From positions 248,001 through 312,000 of the forward strand of contig JARBJD010000032.1 in assembly GCA_033064195.1 (NCBI GenBank): 64,000 nt of DNA, in the 5' to 3' direction. Shown piece after piece: positions 45,145-57,700 of the stretch (its first letter is position 1; the number at the start of each line of letters is the position of its first letter). The position numbers were made by a program, and so were the translations under genes. Under the pieces are notes generated by a model. That model had not been told where the DNA came from. It saw only the letters and a program-made list of their open reading frames with translations, and did no database searches. Origin of the DNA: Blattamonas nauphoetae. Lineage: Eukaryota > Preaxostyla > Oxymonadida.

Positions 45145-47410
45145 CTACAGAATAGTACAGCCACAAGCATTGTCATTGTGGAAATTAGGAACAGTCGACG
45201 ACATCGGAGATGGAATCCGTTTCTCTTCCTGTCTCAGCGAAGAAGTGGACTTGACGTTGGGTGAAAGTGGAGATGATACAGACTGAGTAATAGAAGGGAT
45301 GAGAGGTGTTGGTTGGAGATCAGATAATGACCCAACTACAAAGAGTGAGTTTCCCTTGGCGTGAGGGGTGTCTTGTGGTTGGAGTCTGAACTCAGTGAAC
45401 GCGCTAGAATCATGTGTGTTAATTGGAAAGTTGGAGCCAAATGATGATGTTGTGATTTGGTTTGAGTTCAGGGGCCCGTAAGATCCTTGCGGGGACTGGA
45501 GAGGAGTGACTTGTGGAGCAGATGTGAATGATCGAAATAGAAGGGCCTGGTTTGTAAGAGCACGTGAATCTGTTTCCAAGGGAAGAAGGAGAGAGGATTG
45601 TGTGTGTGCGCTGGGATTTGGATTACTAGGCGAGAAATAAGGTTGCACGGATTGTTCCTCCAAGTTGTCCCCCCAGTGGTCGTTCTTGTCCTCAGAACAG
45701 TTCAGGTCTTCCTCCACAACTTGAGCCAAGTCGAAGAAAGCGTTGTCCATCGGACTGTTCAGGAATTGTGGGATCCCGCCGGGGATGTTCTTTGGAGTGG
45801 AGAGGATGCTCCCAAAGGAGAAGTCGGCCTGTGAGAGCGTGAAAGAACTGTCGACAGAAGAGAATGTGTGTGAAGGAGTTGTGAAGAAGGTGTGAGTATC
45901 GTGCAATCCGGATATTTGGTCAAGGATTGCCGGTTGGAGTCTCCTCGGAAGAAATGGTGATCCAAGGCTCGGTGTCATTGAATGGTTGGATTCAGTGGTT
46001 ATGGGAGAGAGATTAGGTCCGATGGGCGGGGTTCGGAGGGCCATATTGTTCCCCCTCGCAAACATCGAATGACGGCGAGGAGCGACAAGTTGGGGAGAGG
46101 GAGCTTGGAACGAATGTTGAAACATAAAGTTTTCGTTCTTTGAGACACCTGCCTCGTTCGGCGGGTGGATTGTTATGAGTGGAGGTTGAGGCGAATTAAT
46201 CATATTGAAGTGAGTTGTGTTGAATGCAGAGGGCGGGAGAGAGAATCGGCGTGTGCTATTTGGAATGGAATTGGTAGGAGATGAACGAACAGTGGGGGGA
46301 GTGTTGAGTGAGAGAAGCTGCGGAGGCTCTTCCCAATCGAAAAGCGGGTTCGGGTTGGTTGAATTGGCTGACAGAGCTACGGAGAAGAGCGAGCTGATGT
46401 AGTCGTAGTTGGGAGTATCAAAATAATCTAAGCCTATCAGATAATCATAGATCTGCTGAAATTGCGGAGGGAAGGCCCCAAAAAGTGATGCGTTTTGATG
46501 TTTCTTCTTCAATGTGTATATATCCTCCTGGGACAAGTGAGAGATGGAAAAAAATACTTTGTCCGTTATGGACGACCAGGGAAGGCCCGAGGCACCGAGT
46601 TCACACAGCACATAGAGAAGAGAAATCAAATCGTCGTGGCGTCCGAGTTCTTTTCCTGCGTGACCATTAAGAGAACAATATCGATATGTACCACGGAAAT
46701 GAACGTTTTTGTGGACCTTGGGGCGAAATAGTGGGTGAAAAAAGTGATCGAAAGAATGAACAGACTGGCTTATCCATCGCTTCCTTTGTGAGAAGTTGTT
46801 TCACCAGTCCAAAATCAATCAAATAAATTGTGTGGCGATCTTTCCCGGTTTTACCGATGAGTAGATTGGCCTAGATTTTGGATGGGATGAAAAAGGAAAA
46901 ATGACTGACAGGTTTGATATCTCGGTGGACAATTCCTTCCTCGTGGAGGATTTTCAGCGCCTCTACACATTGGAGCCCGATACCAATGATCGTGGGAATC
47001 TTAAAATGCCATTTCTTCTGTTGGTTCACAAGATCCCTGCAAAGTGTGAAGTAGATAAGGTGTCAAACAATAAAGAAGGGCCTAGTAATTCCATAGCCAA
47101 ATAAAAATAATCATTTTCCTTTCCAAAATCATAGAGGTGGCTGAAATGGGGTTTGCCTGGACAGAAATCAAAAATGACAGGAGTGTAGACCTGAAAGACG
47201 TTTCAGAGCGTAATAATCTGCAAAAAGAAAAGTCCGTGACTCGCACTTCTGTTCGAACTTGAGTGCAACTTCAACTGGTTGGTCCTCATCAATGAATGAG
47301 GCGACGTAAAGTACTCCGAAGGCTCCTTGTCCAAGTCGTTTCTGAATGATATACTTTTTATTGATAACACTTCCGACTTTGAGTTTCGCGCAGGCAGGGC
47401 ATCCCGCCAT
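45145..47410 (-). CDS. Tau-tubulin-kinase-like (CK1 group) kinase with CaaX end
   Basis: Five exons: 47410-47191, 47156-47069, 47036-46910, 46870-46766 and 46716-45145, giving 703 residues. Introns are 34, 32, 39 and 49 bp. The kinase domain is complete: glycine loop GQGAFG, VALK lysine (K51), HRDIKPANLL, DFGLVKQ. It also has the CK1/TTBK-specific FRGTYRYCSLNGHAGKELG, GRHDDL and LDYFDTPNYDY, then PLFDWEE as in TTBK. In anim als TTBK2 triggers ciliogenesis at the basal body, and TTBKs phosphorylate tau and tubulin. A 400-residue Ser/Pro/Asn-rich tail follows. The last residues are GCTIL, so the protein ends in C-T-I-L, a CaaX box favouring geranylgeranylation. It sits 143 bp downstream of BBS5, same strand. 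Kinase identity is firm; TTBK rather than another CK1 is likely. Confidence 0.9.
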
Positions 47411-47553
47411 ATGTAGGATGGTTCCCCCCTAGGATGTCAATGGAGTTGGAGAAAAAGATGACTGGTGGTTCGATCAAATTTTGATTTCAAAACTTCGCAA
47501 TTATAAATGAAGACACTATGTGTTGTGAATCCAAAAAAGAAAACGAAATATGA

Positions 47554-49082
47554 TCAATGACTCTGGAATCCCTCAAAATCTTTGTTCTCCTTCAAGAGCT
47601 GCTCCGAAACTAACTGTGCCGTGTCACAGAGATCATTCCATATCTTATCAATCGTAAACCCTTGTGGGAGGATTTCAACGGCTAATCCCAATGAGGAGTC
47701 GTATGTTGGGGGACGATCACGCTGTTGAAGTGTTTCTGCGTAATACATAGCCATGACGTCCGCAGCTGACGAAAACAGAAGAAAGAAACACCAAAGGGAA
47801 AACGGGAGGAGAGAGGAAGAAGGTATGTGCATATGGACACGGTAATGATGGAAAGGGGAGGACAAACGATCTTCCTTTTGGATGTCGAAGGACTCTTCCA
47901 CAGGTTCCTGTGCTTCAGCTTTGAGTTGAGACAGTCCCTTCGGTTCAGCACCTTCCTCGATAATGTACTCAACACCAAATATTGGGCGCTCATAAAAGAT
48001 TCGAATCATCTTTTGGATTTCAACGGTCAATGTGCGAAGTTGGTCAATAGGTTCGACACGGAATCCAAGGCTGAATGCTAGAGGATGGAAAAGGGAAAAA
48101 TGAGGAAAGAGAAAGATCGGGATTGTGAGGAGCAACAAGTTCGTGTGTGGATGAGAACCAGTAATATATTGGTAAATAGAATTGTGAAATGACTCTTCAA
48201 ACATCCTGAAGGCCCTGCTGTTTGGATAACAAGAGCGGGTCCGAATTTGGAGCTGTCTCGGTGGTAGATGTCTGAGATTTGGATGTACGGGATGCTGACG
48301 TTGAAATTAGGCATGTTGTTCGCATGCCACACAGCACGGATGTTTGTAGTATGCATAGTACCAACATGGCCCTGTGAATTGGAGATATTCCAGACATTCC
48401 CAACCTGGAAGAGTGAACGGATGATGTGGTGTCCACACCTTTGAAATGATCGTTTCTCCTTTCAAAAGACGAAGGTTTCCTTCGTGAATGATTGAACAGC
48501 GAAGGCGGAGATCACGGTAGGTTCGTGACGTCTCATACGCACGAACGATTGTTTGGACAGTTGTGAAGAGACGAGGAGACGCCTTTCCAAAATTTGAGAA
48601 GATAAATTCGAATTTATCGTTCCTAATTTTCACTACAACATAGAGAGACTGGAGATTGAGCAGTATGTATGAGCTAAAATGCGAGATACTCTTGTTTTTC
48701 CTTTAATTGCTGAATTTGCATTTCGAATGAAGAGATCTTTGACACAATTATACCCAATTGCTGAAAGAATTGGATAAACTCTGAGAAAATGAATCTTGCA
48801 AACATATGTTCGTGCTAGCATCATCGGACGAGAGCCAGATGAGTCTGAGATTAGTTACACGAAGTGCTCCTCTATCTCCACTTCCACCTTTCACATCTTC
48901 AATTTGTGGGATGTAGTCAACTTCCTCTTCTCCATTTTGCAGACGAATGCGACTGGAACAAAGATAGAATGATGAAGGATTCTTGTCTGAGAAAAGAGAA
49001 CACACTTCTTGTCAAGGTCGAAGCTTGCTTCACGATCTGGGAAGAAATGCGTTTTGAGGAGGTCTTTAATTGACTCGCTCAT
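47554..49082 (-). CDS. BBS5: BBSome subunit BBS5
   Basis: Seven exons: 49082-49006, 48952-48804, 48760-48690, 48648-48439, 48404-48203, 48077-47868 and 47765-47554. Introns are 53, 43, 41, 34, 125 and 102 bp. The product is 376 residues, against 341 in human. Spliced sequence tracks BBS5 throughout: GDRGALRVTNLRLIW, NISIGYNCVKDL, KFEFIFSN, SPRLFTTVQTIVRAYETS, VGNVWNIS, TNIRAVWHANNMPNFNVSIP, GFRVEPIDQL, FGVEY, and a C-terminal SLGLAVEILPQGFTIDKIW. BBS5 has two PH-like domains and works in the BBSome, which moves membrane proteins in and out of cilia. The two PH-like halves are about residues 30-150 and 170-270. Identification is very secure. Confidence 0.97.
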
Positions 49083-49215
49083 TGACTTCGAAATGATGAT
49101 CCGCCCATGAAACTGGGCTTTCGAACAGACAAGTGAGGAGAATCTGTTCAGTCCATGGAGAAATATCTACACAATGTGTTTATTTGTGCTTTAAAAAAGA
49201 GGAAAAAGGAATAAA

Positions 49216-52200
49216 CTAAATTTGAGAAGCAACGAGTGAGGTGACCATATTATCCTTCGTCTCGTCCACATACGTCTTAATCCCCTTCCGCAGACTGACC
49301 AAGCTCTCGTCCCTCCACTGTAAGATACTTTGCTGTGTCTGGCTTGCTCGTTCCGACGTCTTCCGCCACACATCCTCAATCCATTCCAGACGCGCGTCGA
49401 GTGACGCCACAGCAGCTTCGTGTTGACGCGCCAGCTCCTTCGCCTGCCTCTTCTGCTCCTCTCTGCTCTTGTTGATTGCTTGCTGCACCTTCTCCACTTC
49501 TTTCATCAGCACAGCGAGTTTCTCGTTCATCGCGTTGTTCTGTCCATCTTCGGCCTGCTTGATGCCTGCGCTGTGTTTCTGCACAACTTCTTCGAACATC
49601 GCCTGGATCTCCCGCAGACGAGCATCGATCTTGTCGTTCAGGTCGCCGTAGAACTCGTTCACCTCGTTCTCCACAAACTTCTCCTTCACCCGCAAGCCCT
49701 CCTTCAACAGCTTCTCGAACCCGTTTGCTGTCCGCTGGTACTCAGACATGCTCTGGATGTTGTCGGCGAGGACGCGTTCACGCTCTTCCTTCTGCTCCGA
49801 TTCTTCTTCCACGCGCTGCTCCAGCTGGTCTGTGGTCTCGATGATTTCTGAGATGAGCTTGTCGTTCTCGTCGTTGATTTTGTCGAGCTGCTGCATCTTC
49901 TCTTGTCCTTGTTCCGTTCTTGACACAATCACTTCCACCCTTCTTCCTCCGTCTTGCACAACACTTCCCTGCACATTCCGAATCGTGTCTCGGACGTCGT
50001 TTTCGATGCTCTGACGGACACTCTGCTCGACCACGCCCAACCTCGCCTCTGCATTCACCATGAGCGACTTGGCACGCGAGGCAATCTCGACACTCTGGCC
50101 CTTCCCCGATTCGATGATGAGGCGGATGGCACGCGACAAGTTGCTTTCGAGCTCGGACGAGATGTCGTGTTCGTGTTGGAGGATGTCGTCGCTGATCTGG
50201 GCGGAGTTGGTGAGGATGCTGTTGTACTGTTCGAGTGCCTCTTTCGATTCGTGGTTGAGCTGGTCGATGCTGGCGAGGAGTTCGGACATGTTGGACTCTT
50301 CCACAGCCTCCGTCTTCTCCAGCTCGTCCTGGACCTTCGAGATGGCTTTGATCTCGCCCGACAGCACAAGCAGCATCTGTTCCACCTTTCTCACTCTGTC
50401 TGTGTTTTCTGTGAGCAGTCGCGTGGCCTCGTCGATGTCGATTTCGGCGTTCGCGAGGAGTTCGCTGCCCTCGTCCAACAGACTCTTCATCTTCTCCTTG
50501 CTCGCAGCCTGGCGATCTTCGATTCCCTTCATTCTGTCGAGTGTCTCTGCTCCGAGTGTGTATTCTTCGTTTTCGTCGGCGTTTGGTCGAGCTGTGTCTC
50601 CATCTGACGATTCTGTGTTCTCCCCCTCGACGCCTGAGTCGTCTTCGTTCGCCTTCGTCGCCAGGGCTTGTCTGTCTCCCTTCCCAACATTCTTCCGCTT
50701 CTCCTCCACACGTCGCTCGAAGGCAGCGAGTGTCTCGCGTCCCTTCTCCATCTCGGCAGTGACAGTCGATTCCAGGAGCTCGTCGGCTTCCTCCTTCTTC
50801 TGCGCAAACTTGGCACGCATCTGCTCGTCGAGCTGTTCGCACGTGGCGACATCTGCCTTGTTCCTCTCTCTCTCCGAATCGTACTTCTTGTCTCGCTCTT
50901 CTTGGATTCCCTGCAGAACCTCTTTCAGCTGTCGGATGGACTCTTCAATTGTGGCCTGCTGTTTTTCTTGAGTCGCTTTCATGTCTTCCTCAGTCTGCGC
51001 CAGCTGTCGCTTGCTCTCCTCCACCCACTCGTCAATCGACTGCTTCGTCTCCTGCTCGAATGTCTCTCTTCGGAGTTCTTCCTCTTTCAGGCGGATTTCG
51101 TTCACTTCGATCTCTCTCCATCGGTCTTCATCGATTCCTTCCTGTCGCTCCCATTTCGTGTTCACTTTCTTGATTTCTGTGTCCAGTCTCTTCTTCATCT
51201 CGTCGAGAAGTGAGTTCATTTCCTTCTCGCATTCTTGCATCGTCTCTTTGTTCTCGTCGAAGCACTTTGCAAAGTGGAGGTCGTCTTCTTCTTCAGCTTG
51301 TGTGAGCAGATTCGATGACTCGCTCACCAAATAACTCAAATCTCGCACGTTCGACATCATCCGTGCCATTTCTCCGTCAGCGATGGATCCGGCATCTTCA
51401 GAGTTCAGAGAGAGTGAGGAGTTCACTTTCATCAACTTTCGACGGGATTGGAAGTTTGAGGAGCGGGCTGTGGTTGGTTGGAGGGGGGTGATGTCGTCCT
51501 TGTCGGAGTCTTCGTCGCGTTCGACATCTGACGGAAGATATGAAGAGTATGAACTGAGTTCATCGTCATGATCTGCTCTTTCGCGTTGTTTTTGCTTTTG
51601 GAGTGATGACACGTTGTCCTCCCGCTTTTTTCTTCTCCGCTCGAATCCCTTCGACACTTCACGTCTTTCATACTGTCTGAGTTCTTCTTCTTCCTCTTCC
51701 CATTCGTCTAAGGCTTTTGTGAATGTGCTTTTCCCGCGGCCCACTCGAGATTGGCGATCATCATCGCCGGATCCTGCAACTCCATAAGCCCCTTGGCGTG
51801 CGATGTGGGATTGATGTGAGACAATTGAGTGTTTATCGACCTCATCTGGAAGAAGATGGGATGATTCCAATCTTCGTCTTTCGCGTTCTTTCTCTTGTCT
51901 TTCTTTGGCTGCTCGTTCTTTCTCTTGTTCTTCGGTTTCCTTTTGAACATCAAAGCATCCCTTAGACAATCCTCCAACAAGTGAGCCACTACCAGTTGAG
52001 AGGACCCACATATGCTCCAGGATGGCTCCCGACCAGAGTTGGCCTTCCTTCTTCGCGAGTGTCAGTTGTTTGGCTTCCACAACATTTTTTGGTTTAGGTT
52101 TTGGTTTCGTTGATGATGTAGAAGTTTTGGTGGTTAATAAGTTGGATTTCGGCTGTGGAAGTCGAGATTTTGGGTGCAGCGGTTCCGGTTCAGTTCGTTC

Positions 52201-53682
52201 CTCCTGTTCAGGTTGGGCAATCTCGTCTCCTTTGGCAGTTGGTGACAATTGATCAGGTTTTTCATTTTCTTCGGTTTTTTCATCTTGTCGGAATGCGTTT
52301 CTGCCTGGAAGGTTGTTGACAACGGGCATGTGTTCTTTCGCGCCTCCACCCCAGAGAAGAAGACGGCCTTCTTCTTTAGCGACAACACAGAAGTGTCCAA
52401 ATCGTGGTTGTGGTGAAAATGTGTCCGGAATTTCCTTGCTGTTGAAAGGGGAGAGTGTCAATTTTCCGAATTCCATTTGAGCGATGTTAAATTCCCAAAT
52501 ATCATTGAGACATGATTTCTGAGTTGAACAATATCCACCAAAGAAGACAAGTGATGTTTCCAGAGTCACACAACTGTGGAATGCACGTGGGAGGGGAAGG
52601 AGGTTTGGATTTGATTCACGAATCCGGTCCAGATCAATTTGCTCCCATTTTGGATTCTCTTGGGTGATATTGATGTGCCACAAATCATTCATTCCAACGG
52701 CTGCACCATTGTCAGAAAATTTCTCTCCGCCGAAAAGATACAACTTCTCGTCCATCATTGTCAAAGAGGCTCCGCGACGAGGCGGGGGAACAGCACCATC
52801 TTCAAAGGTGATTTGTGTCCAGACAAGTTGAACAGCATCGAAGCACCAGAGATCATTCAGGACGATTCTAAGGGTGAAAGGAGGAGTTCATGATTTGAAT
52901 AGTGAGAGGACATACCGTTGAGATCGATCTTCGGAAAGGCTTTCTCCTCCAAAAATATAAAACTTGTTGTCAACTTTAGCTGATGAATGGAACGCTCTTG
53001 GTTGTGGTTGTTCCTCAAAATCTGTTAATGGAGCCCATTCCTCCTTTTCCTGAAAAACCAATGAAACAAGAAAATGCACACCAAAGAGAGGACCCAAAGT
53101 TCATTAGAGTATCCATCTTTCGTTTTACCTCTGTAGAAAATGTTGTTATCGAGAAAAAGAGTTGGCAAACCCGAAGATGACAATGTCTGATTGGTGGCCT
53201 GTTGCTGAATGGCCAGCAACTGGAGGTGGTCGGACTCCTTCAATGTTTGCAGAGTACCATTGGCGATTTACTGGACGAGGAACGAGCACAATGGTGAGGT
53301 TATGAGAGAAAGCAAGAGTTTCATTGGGAGTGAAGAAAGAGCATACAATGATTAAAGAAGAATGTGTCATCTAGGTATCGCTTGTTGCAGAGACCTCCAT
53401 GGACAACAAACATGGGACCGATGGCAATGCAAGATTGGAGAATTCGAGGTGTTGGTTTTGGTCCAGGACAGTGGATTTTTTCCCATCCAACTTTCACTAC
53501 AATAGAAAATGTGTGAGAACATGTTAAAAGCATCAAAGAAAGGAGTGATATTGGTTCTAAAGAGAGAAAAAGCGAGCAGACCGATCGCTACATCGATGTT
53601 GCCGTCATCGTAACTATGAAAGCAGAAAGTGAAATTAAATGTTGTAAGATTCAAAAGCATACGCGGCATCGGCTTCAGCCAT
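49216..53682 (-). CDS. Kelch-repeat protein with long C-terminal coiled coil
   Basis: Seven exons: 53682-53663, 53613-53582, 53496-53347, 53270-53171, 53130-53082, 53049-52916 and 52867-49216. The first six are tiny; introns are 49, 85, 76, 40, 32 and 48 bp. The product is 1378 residues. The N-terminal 330 residues hold Kelch blades (PTPRILQSC..MFVVHGG, GHSATG..IVIFGGG, PRAFHS..FYIFGGE, LTMMDEKLYLFGGE, FHSCVTL..VFFGGY), enough for a beta-propeller. A charged, low-complexity part follows (about 330-660). About 700 residues of nearly unbroken coiled coil come next, rich in Glu, Gln and Lys. It is probably a cytoskeletal or flagellar scaffold. I cannot name an orthologue; several Kelch/coiled-coil families share this layout. 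It lies 133 bp upstream of BBS5. Confidence 0.85.
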
Positions 53683-54738
53683 GGCGCAAAGGGCTGTTAA
53701 GTATGAATCGAAAAAATGACCCACAGTTTGTTTTACAAATTCACCAAATATTAAAACGGAGTACAATACTAAGGATAATCGGAACTATCATCTTGTAAAA
53801 ACACATTGTAAAGGGTTATCTCTAAATCAAGCTATAGAAACTCTATCTCGAATCGCTATCTGATATCACCGACGAATCCTGTTATGAGGAGAGTATCGAA
53901 ACTATAAATGTGTTTATCTTTAAGAGAACAGGGATTTCCAGTGTATTGAGGAAAATTTGATGCATGAAGATTGGTATTGAGGTAGAAAAAAGTGGAGAAA
54001 ATTTGGATTTGAAAAACGAAATATCTCGAATCTCAACGTACAGATTTCAAACAAGCAGAAATTTTGTGGATAAACAACAAGGATATATGTGATACTGCAA
54101 GAATTGTTCCCGAGAAAAATCGCTTACGAAAGATACACAAAGCGAATCAGTGAAGATGGTGAAAAATGTGAGGATCGATATTATCTTACAAAAATGACCC
54201 ATTTGATTTTTCAGACGAAGATATTGGAGGTTCATCAGAGATTTTCATTGGTAATCATCTCAGAGAAGACATAACAGGAACGATGAAAATCTGTGGATTG
54301 TCGTGGATCTCGAGATTGATGTCATATTAAGTAAGAATGTCTTGAAGAATCAACTTCCTAGTTGAAAAAAGTGATCTGAGCTTGAGAAGATTGAGTGTAG
54401 AATCGTTTTCGCGAAATGGCGAATTGGTGAATGTCCATTTTCCGATGACGATACGAGATTTCTCTGTGTTGAATATCTTCGAGAATAATGTGGATATTCA
54501 GGATGAAGGAATGAATAATAGCAGAAAAACATCACAATTGACGAATGAGACCTCTCTCTTTGGCTGACAGAATATCGATCGGTCCATCATGTGTTTGTAA
54601 ATAAGGTGACACAAAAAACCATCAACAAAAAATGTGTTCAAAACAATAAATGGTTTGACTTGTTGAAAAATTGAACTCGTAAGCAGAAACAGGGTAAAGA
54701 AAAGAAAGAAGCGAATAAATCAAGAATCCAAATTAATC
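53683..54738. other. AT-rich intergenic, nothing identified
   Basis: About 1.06 kb between the Kelch gene start and the end of the GSAP-like gene, both minus strand. Only short frames without protein-like composition occur. No tRNA boxes, repeats or convincing splice-linked exons were seen. It is the largest empty gap in an otherwise dense region. Confidence 0.5.
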
Positions 54739-57700
54739 TTAGGAACGTTGCTTTTGCTTCCGTCGAACAAAGACAGATAAATCGAGAACAGGATCATCCA
54801 AGCTCTACAATCGTAAAAAAGAGAAGAAAACACACTGTTGAAGACAGAATTCTGAATTTCATATATTTTGTGGCCGGATCACGGATGGGAGCACCATCCT
54901 CGTGGTCGCGCCTGCGAAGATAGAGTGAGTACTGGTCGCATGAGGTAGCCATCACCCCCCGACGCACCATTTGAAGAACAAGACTACGAAAATCGGAGAG
55001 AGAAAAGAGGAGAGACAAAAATGGGGATGATCCATCCAAACCTTTGAGAGTGTCGTGTCCAATCTGTCAAATAACGAGGAATTTCCGTCTGCACCTGATT
55101 CGGCACATTAAACCCAAGTTCGTCCACCGACAGCAGGTACTTCGACAGCATGTACAGCCGATGCCGGGTGAGGGTGACCTGCCTCGGTGGATACTCTTCC
55201 TGCACCCGCTTCACAAATTGGAGGCAGAGGTGCGTGGGGAGGACTGTCTGTGTCGTCCAGTCTTGGTCGGTTTCAGCATTCAGGTCTTCGGTGTGGATGG
55301 AGGAGAACGAGGTGTCGTGTGTGCATGTGGAGGCGTGGGAAGCGGTGGATTGGCGGCGGACGATGGGGTAGGCAGGATTTGGTGTGAACTCGACGTGGAT
55401 GGGATAGAGGCAGAGGTTGTGTTGCGAATATTGTCTGCAGAACGACTGGAGGAGCTTGAGGAGGGATTGATACGAGATTTTGAGAGTGGCTGCGTGGTTG
55501 ATTGGAGGAGCGATCGCCAAATATGGGTTCGCACGAGTGTTTTCGTTTCGTCGGATGATCTGAGCAGGTGTCAGGACCTTTGCACTGGCCGAATCAGACG
55601 CAGTTGGCCGTTGGAGGTCTTCGATGGACCTGTACGATAGACTGGAGAAGAGACACTGTGCGATGATGTCGACGTGGAAGAAGAACTGAGCTGTCTGCAT
55701 CGTCTGTTCGCGTCTATACACTTCGGATGAGCGGAGGTGAGGCGGAAGCATCAGAAGGGCGTGCTCGCGTCTGTCTCTGTGGAGAGCGACCATTCGTGTT
55801 GACGGAGTTCGGATTGGGGTTCGGTTGACCTTCATCGCGACGAGGTGGCTGTTGGGGAGGGTGCCCCCCACGTTCATCTGTTGGTCGGAAGCATTTTGTG
55901 TCGCGGGATCTGGCCCTTCATCGTTCAGTGCTCCGTCGTTCTCTGGATTGGGTTCAGCATCTTCTGCGTCGTCCTCGCCTAAATGGGAGATCGGTTCGTC
56001 TCCGAACTCGTCGTCGTCGGCATCGAGATCGGAAGAAGAGGCGTCCAACGCACTTTCCGAGTACCCATCGTCTTCGTTGGCTTGGTCTGGCAATCTCTTT
56101 GTGCTGGACTGAGCGAGTGGGTTGTGTGACGATTTCCGAGATGGCGGATGGTTCGGCTCGGCTGGCGATTGTTTCTGCACGATTGGGATGAACGAACTCA
56201 CATTCACTTTCGGACTCATCACAATTCCCTTCGCTTTTGGAATCTGGACGCTTGCGTGTCGTGGCGGGAACTGGTTTGAGCGAGGACGCGGCTCGTTTTG
56301 GTTCATCCGAACAGAAGGCGGGCGCATTGCGAGCTGTTTGGCGTACGCTGCGGGATCCTTCGCTCCACGGAGGTCTTTCGCTTTTGGCTTTGGTTTGGAC
56401 ATCGCTCGGTTCTTCTTTTCCAAATCGCTGTCTTCGTAGAACACAATCTCGTCGCTCTCGACAGACGAGTCCGACGTGCCCACGCTGAGCGAGTCCTCTT
56501 CTCCGTCTCGCATCGTTTTGGACGAAGTTCGAAGCTTGTGTCGGATGTAGGTGGACGTGGAGACGGCTGCCGATGAGAGGTTGTTGGACTTCTGGTCGGG
56601 CAGTTTGGTGAATGCGATGTACGGAAGAGACGGCGATGTGAAGACCACGTCGGGCATCCTCTCCAGGATGCGATGGTGCAGAGGCGAGAGATATCCTGTG
56701 TTGCAGTGTTCAGCGTTGGATTGCTCGCGAGCCTTGCCTGTGATCGCCATCCGTTGGAGTCTGCTCAGTGATTGTGCGTTGAGTGGGCCAGACGTGAGCA
56801 ACGTGGAGTAATCGGAAAGGAGTGAGAATGTGTTCTGATTCACTGCTTTGATCACGCGAAGGGGGTGAGTGGTGTATGGAGCTGAGAACTTGGACATCAG
56901 AAACAGGATGGTTGTGACAAACGTGGCAGTTTCGGATTGGCTGACGACTCCCTTCGGAATGAGAGTGCAGGGCGATGCGGGAAGAGGAAGGACCTCGTCG
57001 AGCTCGTCCCGAAACAGCTTCGTGTTCCTTCCCTGCTCACTCGCCACTTGGATCAGCTGAGAGCGATACATCCGAATCCGTCGTCGACGTGCTCTGTCTC
57101 GCTCTTTCTCTGTCAGGTCGAGTTCTCTCTCGACGTACAAATCCCCCTTGTACATGAGACTGAAATCGAAGATCATGTTCTTCGTGTTGTACTTTTGGAG
57201 AAAGGGCGAGAGAAGAAGCGACGGAGTGAGCACAAACGGCTCGTTCTCCTTCAGCAGCACTTGCTCTGATCCCGCCAGCATCCCGTCCAACATCAACTTC
57301 AACCCAAAATTCGTGCTGACCTGCTGCCGTCCACCTCCAGCCATGCCAAACGTGCGGAGGACGCCTTCTTCAACAGCCTGTGCGATCTGCGGCAGTTCGG
57401 GGATGTACGAGATGGTGGACATCATGACTGATCGGATGTCTTTCAGTGTGGTCGATGACTTGGTGAGGAGAGCGGAGAAAGGAACGGAGATCAGAATCTC
57501 GTGAATGACCGCTGCGGTGAGCAGGGAGGGATTGACAAGCGCGCAGTGGAGGAGAAGATTCCGGGCAAAGTCCAAATCGTGGTTGTGCACAACAGCGATG
57601 TGGATCAGAGCGACCATGTCTTGCGGTCGGATCGGGTTGAGCAGTGTCACCAACTTCTGCCAGTCGACATACAGGAAGATGATCTCGCCTGTGGCCGAGT

